A DNA stretch of 64,000 nucleotides, taken from positions 2,728,001 to 2,792,000 of the forward strand of contig NZ_CP088952.1 of the NCBI RefSeq assembly GCF_021165955.1, in the 5' to 3' direction. The notes under the pieces are model-generated. The model was not told the origin of the DNA and made no database searches. It saw only the letters and a program-made list of their open reading frames with translations. This document shows positions 33,875 through 46,771 of the stretch, in pieces. The stretch comes from Massilia endophytica. Its GTDB lineage: Bacteria > Pseudomonadota > Gammaproteobacteria > Burkholderiales > Burkholderiaceae_D. How positions within the stretch are numbered: position 1 is the stretch's first letter; every line of letters begins with the position of its first letter. Made by a program: the position numbers and the translations under genes.

Positions 33875-35137
33875 CACGCCGTTGACCCACTCGTAGGCGG
33901 TAAGCTGGGTTTCGTAGAGGTCCTGCAGGTCCATGCCCAGCTTTTCCAGGCGCTCGCCCAGCTCGCTGCCGCCGTGCGCCATCTCCACCAGCTCGATCAG
34001 GGTGAGCGCCTCGCCAAACTGGCCTTCGCGATTGAGCAGCGCATCGCGCACCTCTTCCGGCACGTTGATGCTTTCCAGCAGTTCGTCCATCTGGATCGAG
34101 AACAGCGCATCCATCAGGGACATGATGCCCACGGTGAAGCCGATTTCGGCCGTCACGCGGTCGCGCGGGCGCAGCTTCTCCATCATCAGCTCCATCATCT
34201 TGCCGCGCGAAGTGGCCAGCTGGAGCAGCGGAGAGTCGAACTCGGAGCCGCGCGCATACAGCAGGATCTGCAGCCAGCGCTGCAGCTGGCGGCGGCCCAG
34301 CACCATCAGCGCGTGGCCGACGGAGTTGATGCGCACGCTGGAACCGAGGCCTGGGGTGTTCACCAGCTTCAGCAGGTTCACCGAAATCAGCGGGTCCTGC
34401 TTCACGTGCTGCTCGATATCGCGCTGCTCGGCGTCGCCGGTCAGCAGTTCCAGCAGCTTGATGATGGCGATCTGGGACGGCGAAATCTTCTTGCCGGTGA
34501 GGACGGCGGGCTTGGCGAAGTAATAGCCCTGGAAGTATTCGTAGCCCAGGTCCAGGCACTGCTGGAATTCTTCCTGGGTCTCGACCTTCTCGGCCAGCAG
34601 CTTGTGCTGCGGGCTGCGCAGGGAGTCGGTCAGCGCGGCCAGGCCCTCGGGCGGAATGGCCTTGATGTCCACCTTGATGATGTCCACCAGGGGCTGCAGT
34701 TTCTGCACCACCTCGCAATCGGTTGCCACGTCGTCCAGGGCAAATCGGTAGCCCATGCCCTTCAGCTCATGGATGCGGCCGATCACCTCTTCCGTCGGGA
34801 TCACGGTCTCCAGCACTTCCAGAATGACCTTGTCGTGCGGGAGGAAGCCGATGAAGTCGCTCATCAGGCCCGCAGCATCCACGTTGACGAAGGCCAGCTG
34901 GTCGCCCACGACCTGCTGCATGCCCAGTTCGTTGGCATGGGCGATCACGGAAGCGGTGGCGGACGTCCCGTCCGGGAAGGCGCCGCCCGGGGTGTAATTG
35001 GCATTCCGGTACAGCAGCTCATAGGCGAACAGGCGCTGTTCGCGGTTCAGGATGGGCTGGCGGGCCAGGAAGAATTGATTTACGACACCGGGGGAGGCGA
35101 AGGCGGCGCTTTCGGCGACCATCATGGCGGGACTCAC
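33860..35137 (-). CDS. EAL-HDOD (YuxH-type) signalling protein
   Basis: 425 residues from a GTG at 35137; ATGs four and five codons in are alternatives. The N-terminal half is a degenerate EAL domain (A-R-Q-P-I-L-N-R, Y-E-L-L-Y-R in place of E-x-L-x-R, later L-D-D-V-A-T-D and V-D-I-K), probably unable to cleave c-di-GMP. The C-terminal half is an HDOD domain with L-L-K-L-V-N-T-P-G-L-G. Such proteins act as regulatory scaffolds in motility or stress signalling. Confidence 0.85.
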   Translation of the reverse strand: MSPAMMVAESAAFASPGVVNQFFLARQPILNREQRLFAYELLYRNANYTPGGAFPDGTSATASVIAHANELGMQQVVGDQLAFVNVDAAGLMSDFIGFLPHDKVILEVLETVIPTEEVIGRIHELKGMGYRFALDDVATDCEVVQKLQPLVDIIKVDIKAIPPEGLAALTDSLRSPQHKLLAEKVETQEEFQQCLDLGYEYFQGYYFAKPAVLTGKKISPSQIAIIKLLELLTGDAEQRDIEQHVKQDPLISVNLLKLVNTPGLGSSVRINSVGHALMVLGRRQLQRWLQILLYARGSEFDSPLLQLATSRGKMMELMMEKLRPRDRVTAEIGFTVGIMSLMDALFSIQMDELLESINVPEEVRDALLNREGQFGEALTLIELVEMAHGGSELGERLEKLGMDLQDLYETQLTAYEWVNGVSSGH

Positions 35138-35193
35138 TTACAAAAGGGGATCTTCTGTAAGACTAGTCCTACTAGTGACATTTGGCAACATCT

Positions 35194-36114
35194 TTATGGT
35201 TTGCTACCACCCTTGCCAGAAGATGTAGCTGCCTCGCCACTTTCCAATGTAAATTTAGCACCATTGTCCCGGGCGAGCGCCTTGACAAGCCAGGGCATAA
35301 CCTGCTTGAGGGTGGGCTCCAGGGTGTATGGCGGATTCAGCAGGAACATGCCGCTGCTGTGCAGGCCGAAGCCGTCCGGCCCCGGCGTGGACACGGTCAA
35401 CGTGACGTTCAGCCAGCTGGCCGCGGGCAGGCGCTTGAGCTTCTCGGCAAAATTGCGCGCCTCGATCCGCTGCAGCACGGGATACCAGATCGCGTAGGTG
35501 CCGGTGGGGAAGCGCTTGAGCGAGTCCGCCAGCATGTCGACCACCTTCTTGTAATCCTGCTTGTCCTCATAAGGCGGGTCGCACAGCACGAGGGCGCGGC
35601 GCGACGGCGGCGGCAGCAGCGCCTTCACGCCCAGGAAGCCGTCGGCCTTGTTGACGATGACGCGCTTGCCGCGCGCGGCGGGACGGCGGCCCTGGGCCGC
35701 TTCATGCTGTTCCAGCTTGCGGAAGTTCTCGTCCAGGATCTTGGCGTCGGCCGGGTGCAGCTCGAAGAGGCGGATGCGGTCCTGCTCGCGCGCCACCTGC
35801 TCGGCGACATACGGCGAGCCGGGGTAGTAGCGCATCTTCCCGCTCGGGTTCATGGCGCGCACGAGGTTCACATACTCGGCCAGGGCGGGCGGCAGGTCTC
35901 CGCGCTCCCACAGGGGGCCGATGCCGGTTTCGAATTCCGCGTTCTTGGTGGCCTGGGCGCTGTCCAGGGCATACACCCCTGCGCCGGAGTGGGTGTCGAT
36001 ATAGGTGTAGGCGACGTCCTTCTGGTTCAGGTATTGCAGCACCTGCATCTGGACGAAGTGCTTGAGGACGTCGGCGTGATTGCCGGCATGGAAGGCGTGG
36101 CGGTAACTGAACAT
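35194..36114 (-). CDS. rlmJ: 23S rRNA (adenine2030-N6)-methyltransferase
   Basis: 306 residues. The N terminus M-F-S-Y-R-H-A-F-H-A-G-N-H-A-D-V-L-K is diagnostic of RlmJ, and the catalytic motif D-P-P-Y is in L-V-L-C-D-P-P-Y-E. It methylates A2030 of 23S rRNA using SAM. The C-terminal 20 residues are serine-glycine rich and poorly conserved. It is divergent from the small genes at 36245. Confidence 0.94.
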   Translation of the reverse strand: MFSYRHAFHAGNHADVLKHFVQMQVLQYLNQKDVAYTYIDTHSGAGVYALDSAQATKNAEFETGIGPLWERGDLPPALAEYVNLVRAMNPSGKMRYYPGSPYVAEQVAREQDRIRLFELHPADAKILDENFRKLEQHEAAQGRRPAARGKRVIVNKADGFLGVKALLPPPSRRALVLCDPPYEDKQDYKKVVDMLADSLKRFPTGTYAIWYPVLQRIEARNFAEKLKRLPAASWLNVTLTVSTPGPDGFGLHSSGMFLLNPPYTLEPTLKQVMPWLVKALARDNGAKFTLESGEAATSSGKGGSKP

Positions 36115-36244
36115 GGATGCGGATTATTCTTGGGCGATCCGCCATTATCCCATATCGACCTGGATCAAAGGCGAGCCCGGCAGCAGGCATACCATGGAGC
36201 ATCCGTGCGCAATTGGGCGTGCGGCATGTTCAATGGAGGACACC

Positions 36245-36502
36245 ATGGCATTCAACAACGTCGGTCCCCTGACCTTCCTGGCTCCAGGGCAGTCGGCCTT
36301 CTGGTTCTACAGCTATGGCGGCGACCATGGCACCCAGTTCGCTTCGGCGGACATCAAGACGCCCAACCTGGGCGCGGTGCACCTGGCCGACCAGCAGCGC
36401 AAGCAGAAGCTGAACGACGGCACCACCAACTACTTTGTCGCCATCCACAACCTGGGCACGGGCGGCTGCTTCCACAACCTGCAAGGCGGAGGTATGAAAT
36501 GA
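36245..36502 (+). CDS. Small protein of unknown function, first of a coupled pair
   Basis: 85 residues from the ATG at 36245 with GGAGG upstream. The sequence is rich in aromatic residues and glycine (F-W-F-Y-S-Y-G-G-D-H-G and H-N-L-G-T-G-G-C-F-H-N) and has no signal peptide. The pattern suggests a compact beta fold, but no family is recognised. Its stop overlaps the start of the next gene by four bases (ATGA). Confidence 0.6.
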   Translation: MAFNNVGPLTFLAPGQSAFWFYSYGGDHGTQFASADIKTPNLGAVHLADQQRKQKLNDGTTNYFVAIHNLGTGGCFHNLQGGGMK

Positions 36503-36711
36503 AGATGACCATTGTGACGGACCGCGCCGGCAACATCATCGGCGCCGTGCAGGGCGAGTCCCTGACCGAGAAGAAGGATGGCGTGGAAGCGACGGTGAAC
36601 TTCGCGCCAGGCCACCAGCTGCATACCGTGGAAGTGGACGACGACATGGGCACCATCCGCGACCTGGATGAATACACCCAGCGCCTGTCGGCGCACATTC
36701 CAAAGCCGTAG
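36499..36711 (+). CDS. Small protein of unknown function, second of a coupled pair
   Basis: 70 residues. The start at 36499 is fixed by the ATGA overlap with the preceding gene and a GGAGG site before it. It begins M-K-M-T-I-V-T-D-R-A-G-N-I-I-G-A-V and continues with an H-T-V-E-V-D-D-D stretch, typical of small beta-rich proteins. No family is recognised. Repeat C starts nine bases after the stop. Confidence 0.6.
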   Translation: MKMTIVTDRAGNIIGAVQGESLTEKKDGVEATVNFAPGHQLHTVEVDDDMGTIRDLDEYTQRLSAHIPKP

Positions 36712-36719
36712 TTGGCAGA

Positions 36720-36869
36720 GGGGACAGACCCCACTTACGAAGTAACTGGGGTCTGTCCCCGAAAACACAGTCCGCCACCGAACACGGTTAACGGATTGTG
36801 ATCGGTGATCGACTGGGTTACCGGGGACGGACCCCGGTTTCGGCTGCGCCGAAAGCAGGGTCCGTCCCC
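36720..36869. repeat. Complete palindromic intergenic repeat (150 bp)
   Basis: First hairpin GGGGACAGACCCCA / TGGGGTCTGTCCCC at 36720-36760, central imperfect inverted repeat with CCACCGAACACGG, and second hairpin GGGGACGGACCCC / GGGTCCGTCCCC at 36823-36869 with an inner TTTCGGCTGCGCCGAAA hairpin. It follows the plan of the copies at 25.7 and 29.3 kb. It separates the small gene pair from aceA and may terminate both convergent transcripts. Confidence 0.8.
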
Positions 36870-36875
36870 TCCGCC

Positions 36876-38171
<1,296 letters not shown>

Positions 38172-38414
38172 GATGCTCTCCTATGAATGAAAACGAGATG
38201 TCAGAAAAAGCGAATCCGTTAAGAACATCATAGGCACTATTGTTCAGTGCAACAATGGTCTTATATAAGACAGATGATCAATTTATTTTCCTTTTTTATC
38301 AAATACTTGCATTTCAAATTCCATGATACGCAATGACATTTCTTGGAATGGAAGGCAAACCCATGCTTGAGTTTGTGCACTTTTCAAGATGTGAAACAGG
38401 GTTCTCGCAGGATG

Positions 38415-38442
38415 AAAAATAATGCCCCGGCAAGCGGGGCAT
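38415..38442 (-). terminator. Rho-independent terminator of the MFS transporter gene
   Basis: On the minus strand ATGCCCC-GCTTGCC-GGGGCAT is followed by TATTTTT. It lies about 20 bases past the stop at 38464. The remaining 38172-38414 holds the aceA promoter region and no gene. Confidence 0.7.
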
Positions 38443-38463
38443 CGTGTTGCGTTAGCGCATTTT

Positions 38464-39678
38464 CTAAGCGGTCCGGAGCTGGGCCGCCCGTGTGCTTCCG
38501 CCGACGCCCACCGCCGTCGCAATCGCCAGCGCCTGGAACAGGGCGATACCGGCGAAGACCCAGCTGGGGTGGCCCGCATCCATGACGGCGCCGAACAGCA
38601 AGGGCCCGATGGCGAGACCGCTGTCCAGGCCGGAGTACACGACGCCATACACCCTGCCCGTTGCGCCTTTCGGCGCCGCGGCCCGGATCATCAGGTCGCG
38701 CGACGGACCGGCGATACCGGAGCACAGGCCGATCATGGCCATGAGCGGCAGCGCCATCCAGGCCGGTCCCGCGCCTGCCGCGAGCACCAGCGCCAGCAGG
38801 GCCGCAGCAGCGAAGGCCAGGGCCACCGTGCGGTCATGATGCCTGGCGCCTGCGCCCAGGAAGCCGCCAGCCAGCATGCCCGCCGCGGAGGCCAGCATGT
38901 AAGCCGTATAGGAACTCGTGGCCAGTTCACGCGAAATGCCGTACAGGGACTGGAGGCTGATGGAGGCGAAACTCTGGATGCCGCCCAGGGCCACGGCCGT
39001 CAGCAGGAAGAAGGCAAAGCACATCCACACGGAAGGCAGGCGCATGAAAGCCATGCTGCCGCCCTGCCCCGCCGCCGCGCTGCGCGGGGCAATGGGATCG
39101 GGACGCAGGGCCTCGCGGTTCAGCCACAGCACGAGCAGCACGCCGAACGGCAGCAGGGCCGCCCACAGCAAGGCCGAGCGCCAGCCCGATACGGCGGCCA
39201 CCGACGTCAGGAACAGGGGCGCGGCCGCCCAGCCGATATTGCCGCTGATGCCGTGCACCGAGAAGCCGTGCGCCAGCCGCGCCCGCGATACGCGCTGGTT
39301 CAGGAGCGTGTAGTCGGCGGGGTGGAAGATGGCATTGCCGACACCTGCCAGCACGGAGCCCGCCAGCAGGGCCGCATAGCTGGCCGCGCCGGACAGCATC
39401 AGCGCGGACAGGCCCAGCATCGCCATGCCGAAAAAGAGCACGGCGCGCGCGCCCACGCGGTCCACCACGAAGCCGGCCATGGCCTGGCCCACGCCGGAGA
39501 CCACGAAGAAGACCGTCATCAGCATGCCCAGCTCCGTGTAACTGAGGTTGAAGGCGGGCTTCAGCCAGGGAATCAGCGCGGCCAGAATGAGGTGGTAGAA
39601 GTGGGAGGTGCCGTGGGCGATGCCGACCAGGCCGATCACGCGGGCGTCCTGCCGGAATGGGGCGGTTTCCGTGCTCAT
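38464..39678 (-). CDS. Major facilitator superfamily transporter
   Basis: 404 residues with about twelve hydrophobic segments. The N-terminal part has G-L-V-G-I-A-H-G-T-S-H-F-Y-H, and the loop 2-3 region reads F-V-V-D-R-V-G-A-R, the MFS motif A variant. The substrate is unknown; efflux is plausible. An AraC-type regulator is divergently placed 90 bases away and probably controls it. Confidence 0.85.
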   Translation of the reverse strand: MSTETAPFRQDARVIGLVGIAHGTSHFYHLILAALIPWLKPAFNLSYTELGMLMTVFFVVSGVGQAMAGFVVDRVGARAVLFFGMAMLGLSALMLSGAASYAALLAGSVLAGVGNAIFHPADYTLLNQRVSRARLAHGFSVHGISGNIGWAAAPLFLTSVAAVSGWRSALLWAALLPFGVLLVLWLNREALRPDPIAPRSAAAGQGGSMAFMRLPSVWMCFAFFLLTAVALGGIQSFASISLQSLYGISRELATSSYTAYMLASAAGMLAGGFLGAGARHHDRTVALAFAAAALLALVLAAGAGPAWMALPLMAMIGLCSGIAGPSRDLMIRAAAPKGATGRVYGVVYSGLDSGLAIGPLLFGAVMDAGHPSWVFAGIALFQALAIATAVGVGGSTRAAQLRTA

Positions 39679-39768
39679 GCGAATAATCCTTCAAGAAAGG
39701 ATTTCAGTTTAAGCAAAAGCTGTCCGTCTGAATTAAGATAGATAGCCAACATTTATCGCAAAACCGCC

Positions 39769-40557
39769 ATGCACCCTACCCTTCGCGTCCCGCCCATGGC
39801 CGGAGCGGGTCCGACACCCGGCCGCCCGGTCACGATCTCCGGCCGCACTCTCGATGCGGACACCGTCGTCGGCGCGCACAGCCACGAATGGGGCCAGCTT
39901 ACCTATGCCGGGCACGGAATGATGCGGGTCAGCGCGGAGCGCAGCAGCTGGATCGTACCGCCGCAGCGCGCCATCTGGATCGCGCCCGGCGTCCTGCACG
40001 AGGTGGTGACGCTGGAAGAAGCCTACCTCTGCCCCTTGCGCATCCATGCGGCGCGCGAGCCTTTCAATGGCGAGAAGTGCCGGGTGGTGGAAGTGAGCCC
40101 CCTGCTGCGCGAGCTGATCGCCGCGCTCGAGCCGGCAGATGGCGAGCTGCCGGAAGCGCGGGCGGCCCTGCTGGGAGAACTGATTCTGGATGAACTGGCG
40201 CGGGCGCCGACGCGGCCGATACGCGTACCCCTGCCGCAGGACAAGCGCCTGAAGGCGCTCTGCGAAGCGCTGATCGAGGCGCCGGGCGCGCCGCAGACGC
40301 TGGAACACTGGGCGCGCGAGGTGGGCGCCTCCGAGCGCACGCTGGCGCGTTTGTTCGAAAAGGAGCTGGGCATGCGCTTCGGCCAGTGGCGCCAGCAGGT
40401 GCGGCTGGCGCATGCCGCGCCCATGATCGCGCGCGGCATGCCGCTCTCGCGGGTGGCCGAGGAACTGGGCTACGCCAGCCAGTCGGCCTTCACTGCCATG
40501 TTCCGCAAGACTTTCGGCAGTCCCCCATCGAGCTTTTTCGCGCGTCAGCCTCCCTGA
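39769..40557 (+). CDS. AraC family transcriptional regulator
   Basis: 262 residues. The N-terminal half is a cupin-like sensor (H-S-H-E-W-G-Q-L-T-Y-A-G-H-G with W-I-V-P-P-Q-R-A-I-W-I). The C-terminal 100 residues hold the double helix-turn-helix, ending V-A-E-E-L-G-Y-A-S-Q-S-A-F-T and F-R-K-T-F-G-S-P-P-S. It is divergent from the MFS gene, the usual arrangement for a regulator and its efflux target. Its 3' end overlaps the next convergent gene by 13 bases. Confidence 0.88.
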   Translation: MHPTLRVPPMAGAGPTPGRPVTISGRTLDADTVVGAHSHEWGQLTYAGHGMMRVSAERSSWIVPPQRAIWIAPGVLHEVVTLEEAYLCPLRIHAAREPFNGEKCRVVEVSPLLRELIAALEPADGELPEARAALLGELILDELARAPTRPIRVPLPQDKRLKALCEALIEAPGAPQTLEHWAREVGASERTLARLFEKELGMRFGQWRQQVRLAHAAPMIARGMPLSRVAEELGYASQSAFTAMFRKTFGSPPSSFFARQPP

Positions 40558-41063
40558 GCGGCCGGCTGCTGGCGCACGAACACCATTTCGTAGTCGAGCT
40601 TCCCGCGCGGCGAGTCGGTGCTGCGGCGGACGGTCAGCACATTGCCGTCCGCGCTCAGGCTCCAGTCCTCGGCGTCGTTGCTGGTAATCTGCTGCCCGCC
40701 CATGGGGATGGTGCGTTTGGTGAGGAAGTGGACGCCGCCCTCCGCGTCGGTGCTGCCCGTCACCGTCGCGGGAACGCTCACCTGCCCTTGCTGCATGCGG
40801 ATCTTCGATTCGGTGTTGAGCACACTGCCGTCCAGGGGATAGACGATGGCCGTTTTGTCCTTCTCGGGCAAACCGGCATCCATTTCCACCATCACGTTCA
40901 GGCGCGTGGGAGTCTGGGTGTTGATCAGGATATGGCTCCTGACCCGCTCATATGGCGGCGGGAGCTTGCTGCGGGATTTGTCGAGCGCCCAGGTGCCGCT
41001 GTAGTCGGCGGCACGCGCAAGCGTGGACAGGGCGAGAAGGGAAGCCAGCAGAATCGATTTCAT
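40545..41063 (-). CDS. Secreted protein of unknown function
   Basis: 172 residues from the ATG at 41063 (M-K-S-I-L-L-A-S-L-L-A-L). A signal peptide ends near L-A-R-A-A-D. The mature part has Y-S-G-T-W-A-L-D-K-S-R-S-K near its start, a pattern seen in many beta-barrel periplasmic proteins of soil bacteria, then alternating strands. No catalytic motif is recognised. It is convergent with the AraC gene. Confidence 0.65.
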   Translation of the reverse strand: MKSILLASLLALSTLARAADYSGTWALDKSRSKLPPPYERVRSHILINTQTPTRLNVMVEMDAGLPEKDKTAIVYPLDGSVLNTESKIRMQQGQVSVPATVTGSTDAEGGVHFLTKRTIPMGGQQITSNDAEDWSLSADGNVLTVRRSTDSPRGKLDYEMVFVRQQPAAQGG

Positions 41064-41138
41064 CAAGGTACTCCGTGTATGCCGCGTGAGCGGTGTGCCA
41101 CGCGCGCCGGGGCAGCATAGCACGGAGACCGGTGAGCA

Positions 41139-43745
<2,607 letters not shown>

Positions 43746-43782
43746 CGTGCAACCATGCCTCCCAAATTTATCCTAACGACAA

Positions 43783-43809
43783 AATATGGCTGCGCGACCA
43801 CTTTTCAAG
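43783..43809 (-). promoter_or_regulatory. Sigma-32 heat-shock promoter of clpB
   Basis: On the minus strand CTTGAAA (43809-43803) is a perfect sigma-32 -35 box. After about 11-13 bases it is followed by AGCCATATTT (43792-43783), a good match to the CCCCATNT -10 box. It lies 40-65 bases before the clpB start. Confidence 0.75.
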
Positions 43810-43827
43810 TGTGAAACTGGCGTGTTC

Positions 43828-44280
43828 CTACTTCCACTTCTCCAGGGCAGCGTCGTCGCTGTTGCGGGCGTCGACCCAGCGGGCGCCGCCGGGGGTCTGC
43901 TCCTTCTTCCAGAACGGGGCTTCGGTCTTCAGGTAGTCCATGATGAACTCGCAGGCGGCGAAGGCTTCGCCGCGGTGCGCCGCCGTCACGGCTACGAGAA
44001 CGATCTGGTCCAGGGGCTTGAGTGGGCCGATGCGGTGGATGACGCGCACCCCATGCACGGGCCAGCGCTCTTCGGCCTGCACGATGATGGCTTCGATCGA
44101 CTGCTCCGTCATGCCCGGATAATGCTCCAGCTCCATTTCCGCCACGTCGGCGCCATCGTTCAGGTCGCGCACGGTGCCGACGAAGCTCACTATAGCGCCA
44201 ACCTTGCCCTGTCCGGCGCGCAGTTTGGCGACCTCGGCGGACAGGTCGAAGTCCCCGGCCTGCACGGAAACCCGGCTCAT
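43828..44280 (-). CDS. moaE: Molybdopterin synthase catalytic subunit MoaE
   Basis: 150 residues from the ATG at 44280, which overlaps the DUF349 stop as ATGA. It inserts sulfur, supplied by MoaD, into precursor Z to form molybdopterin. Motifs are G-A-I-V-S-F-V-G-T-V-R-D, then L-E-H-Y-P-G-M, H-R-I-G-P-L and the C-terminal W-K-K-E, with the catalytic lysine. The cofactor is needed by the hydroxylase at 6234. No moaD or moeA is adjacent. Confidence 0.93.
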   Translation of the reverse strand: MSRVSVQAGDFDLSAEVAKLRAGQGKVGAIVSFVGTVRDLNDGADVAEMELEHYPGMTEQSIEAIIVQAEERWPVHGVRVIHRIGPLKPLDQIVLVAVTAAHRGEAFAACEFIMDYLKTEAPFWKKEQTPGGARWVDARNSDDAALEKWK

Positions 44281-46706
44281 CGGGACTCCGAGGCGCCGAT
44301 GCGGCGGAACAGCTGTTCGATGCGGCTGGCCGTGCGGTCGTCCACCAGGGCTGGCATGGCGCACAGCGCGAGGAACTGGGCCGCGTGGCTGGCGGGCTTC
44401 TGGCCGGACTTGAGGGAGTTCTGCAGCACCTCGACCTGCATCTTCAGGCGGTCGCGCGCGAACTCGGCGCCGCTGTCGATGCCGGCCACGATCTCCAGGC
44501 GCAGCACCTCGGACAGCAGGCGCGGCCGGTTCGCTTCCAGCTGGCCCGCATAGGCGGCGCGGGCGCTCGCCTCCCCTCCGGCGGCCTTCAGGGCCGCGTC
44601 GAAGCGGCTGCGCAGGGTTTTCTCATAGTCGGCGGGCAGCGCAGGGAGGGCGTGCCAGCGGGCGCCCCAGTCCTGTGCATCGATCTCGTCCGGCGCGGCG
44701 ATGGCATTTTCCAGCGCCTGCGTCAGGCGCAGCTTGTCGCGCATGGCGTTGGCCTGGGCCGCCCCGGCGCGCTTGCGCACCGCGTCGCCCTGGGCCTGCA
44801 CCTTGGCCACGGCGGCCCGGTAGCGCTGCTCGATGCGCTGTTCGGCCGCGCGCGGCACGGTGCCGGAGGCGTGCCAGGCCGTGGCCGCGTCGCGCAGGGC
44901 CTTGGAGATGGCGGCCTGCACGGCCTTGTCATCGCCCTCGAAGACGGCGTTCTCCAGGGTGGCGCAGATGGCTTCGCGGGCATGCAGGTGGGCCTTGCGT
45001 TCGTGGTCGGCGGCATGGGCCGATTCCTTGCGCTGGGCGAACACGGCATCGCAGGCGGCGCGGAATTTCTGCCACAGGGCCTGCTCCGCCTTGCGCTCCA
45101 GCGGCAGGGCCTTGGCGTGGGTCTGCCAGGCCTGCTGCAGGCCGCGCAGGGTGTCCACCGTGTGGCGCTCGCTCGGCTTGAGCTTGCCCACCTCCTCGAT
45201 GAGCTGCTCGCGGCGCGCCACCTCGATCTTGCGCTGTTCTTCCAGCGGCGCCATCAGCGCATCCATGGCCTTGCCGAAGGCGGTGTCGAGCTTGCGCTTG
45301 TCCTTGCGGTCGATGGTGCCCAGCTTGCTCCACGCCTGGCGCAGGCGCTGGGAAGCGGAGGCGATGGCGCGCCAATCCTCCTTCGCTGCCGGGTCGGTGG
45401 CGATCAGGGCCTGCACCTCGTCGATCAGGGCCTGGGCCTTGGCGGCGTTGCCGTGGCGCTCTTCGGCCAGATGCTTGAAGTGGGCCGCTGCAGGCGCATA
45501 GGCGGCCGTGCAGGCGGCGTCGAATTTCTCCCACAGGCTGCGGGGAGCGGGGCCGGATACGCCGTCCAGCGCCTTCCAGCGCTCGCGCATGCTGCCCACC
45601 TTCTTGGCCAGTTCGCTCATCGAGAGCTGCTGGGCGGGCAGCTGCTCCACCGCGTGCACCATCTCTTCACGCGAAACATTGCCGCTCCAGCGCGCCCAGT
45701 CGCCCAAGCGCTTGAGCTCGCTTCTCACATGGGCCAGGCGGTCGGCCTGGGGCGGCGTGAGGCGGCCCGTCTTGGCTTCCTTGAGCGCCTTGTCGAGATC
45801 GGAGGCAATGTGCAGCTGGCCCTGGCTGAGGGCGGCTTCCATCTGGTCCACCATGGCCATGAAGCGCTGGTTGGCTTCCTTGTCCGCCGGGGTGGCCTTG
45901 TGGCGTTCGCGCGCAGGCTTGGCGGGCGCAGCGGCCGTTTCCGGCGCGGCGCTCTCGGACGCGGGCGGGGCCGCGTCGGGCGCCGGCGCCGGGCTGCCTG
46001 CCACGCGGGCCCGCGCCGCCGCCAGCGCTTCGTCGAAATCGTTCAGGAGATGGCGCGGCAGCGAGGCATGCTCGGGCGCCGCCAGCTGGGCCGCATGGGC
46101 CTCGGCAATACGGGCCAGTTCGGCCTCCCCCGCTTCGCCGGGCGCCAGCTGGCGCAGCACGTTCAGCTCGTCGCGCATCTGCCGCTGGAGAGTGACCTGG
46201 GTTTCCAGCCGGGCGCCCAGGGCCGTGCGCAGCTGGTCGAACTGGGCCGCCAGGGCGGGCGGCGCGGCGATCACCTGCCACTGGCGGTCGAGGTCGGCCA
46301 CCTGGTTCGGGGCCAGCTTTTCTTCCTGCAGGAGGCGCTGGGCATTGGAAATGGTGAGCTCGGCCTGCCGCTCCTCGGCCTGGCGGTGGCGGATGGCGTC
46401 GAGGCGGCCCTGCACCAGCTTGGCCACGCGGCGGTCCGAATTGCGCACGGCCTGCTGTACCTTGGCCAGCATGTCCTGGGACACCACGTGCTCGGCCGCA
46501 GCCAGCCGCACGTCGGCGAATTCGCTGTGCAGGATCAGTTCGACGGCCGCGGCTTCGTCCCCGGCCAAGGCGCGGGCCTGCTCCACCTGGGCGGCCCGGC
46601 GCGCCGCCGCGTCCGCTGCGGCAGCCTCGCCCGCTGCCGCGGGCTGGCCGGCATCGCTGTCGGAACCGGAGGATTCGCCTGGACGCTTGCGGAGAAATTC
46701 GAACAT
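44277..46706 (-). CDS. DUF349 domain protein, alanine-rich, helical
   Basis: 809 residues, very rich in alanine, glutamine and charged residues and predicted to be almost all helix. DUF349 repeats occupy roughly residues 300-700, recognisable by W-x-x-F-x-x-A-C-D-A-x-F-A-like units such as L-W-Q-K-F-R-A-A-C-D-A-V-F-A-Q. The family has no firm function; some members affect competence or RNA handling. It starts a two-gene unit with moaE. Confidence 0.8.
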   Translation of the reverse strand: MFEFLRKRPGESSGSDSDAGQPAAAGEAAAADAAARRAAQVEQARALAGDEAAAVELILHSEFADVRLAAAEHVVSQDMLAKVQQAVRNSDRRVAKLVQGRLDAIRHRQAEERQAELTISNAQRLLQEEKLAPNQVADLDRQWQVIAAPPALAAQFDQLRTALGARLETQVTLQRQMRDELNVLRQLAPGEAGEAELARIAEAHAAQLAAPEHASLPRHLLNDFDEALAAARARVAGSPAPAPDAAPPASESAAPETAAAPAKPARERHKATPADKEANQRFMAMVDQMEAALSQGQLHIASDLDKALKEAKTGRLTPPQADRLAHVRSELKRLGDWARWSGNVSREEMVHAVEQLPAQQLSMSELAKKVGSMRERWKALDGVSGPAPRSLWEKFDAACTAAYAPAAAHFKHLAEERHGNAAKAQALIDEVQALIATDPAAKEDWRAIASASQRLRQAWSKLGTIDRKDKRKLDTAFGKAMDALMAPLEEQRKIEVARREQLIEEVGKLKPSERHTVDTLRGLQQAWQTHAKALPLERKAEQALWQKFRAACDAVFAQRKESAHAADHERKAHLHAREAICATLENAVFEGDDKAVQAAISKALRDAATAWHASGTVPRAAEQRIEQRYRAAVAKVQAQGDAVRKRAGAAQANAMRDKLRLTQALENAIAAPDEIDAQDWGARWHALPALPADYEKTLRSRFDAALKAAGGEASARAAYAGQLEANRPRLLSEVLRLEIVAGIDSGAEFARDRLKMQVEVLQNSLKSGQKPASHAAQFLALCAMPALVDDRTASRIEQLFRRIGASESR

Positions 46707-46771
46707 GATGAGCTATGGATGGATCAAAACCACCATCATAGCGCAGCGCCGCTTTTCACGGCGGGCGGACC

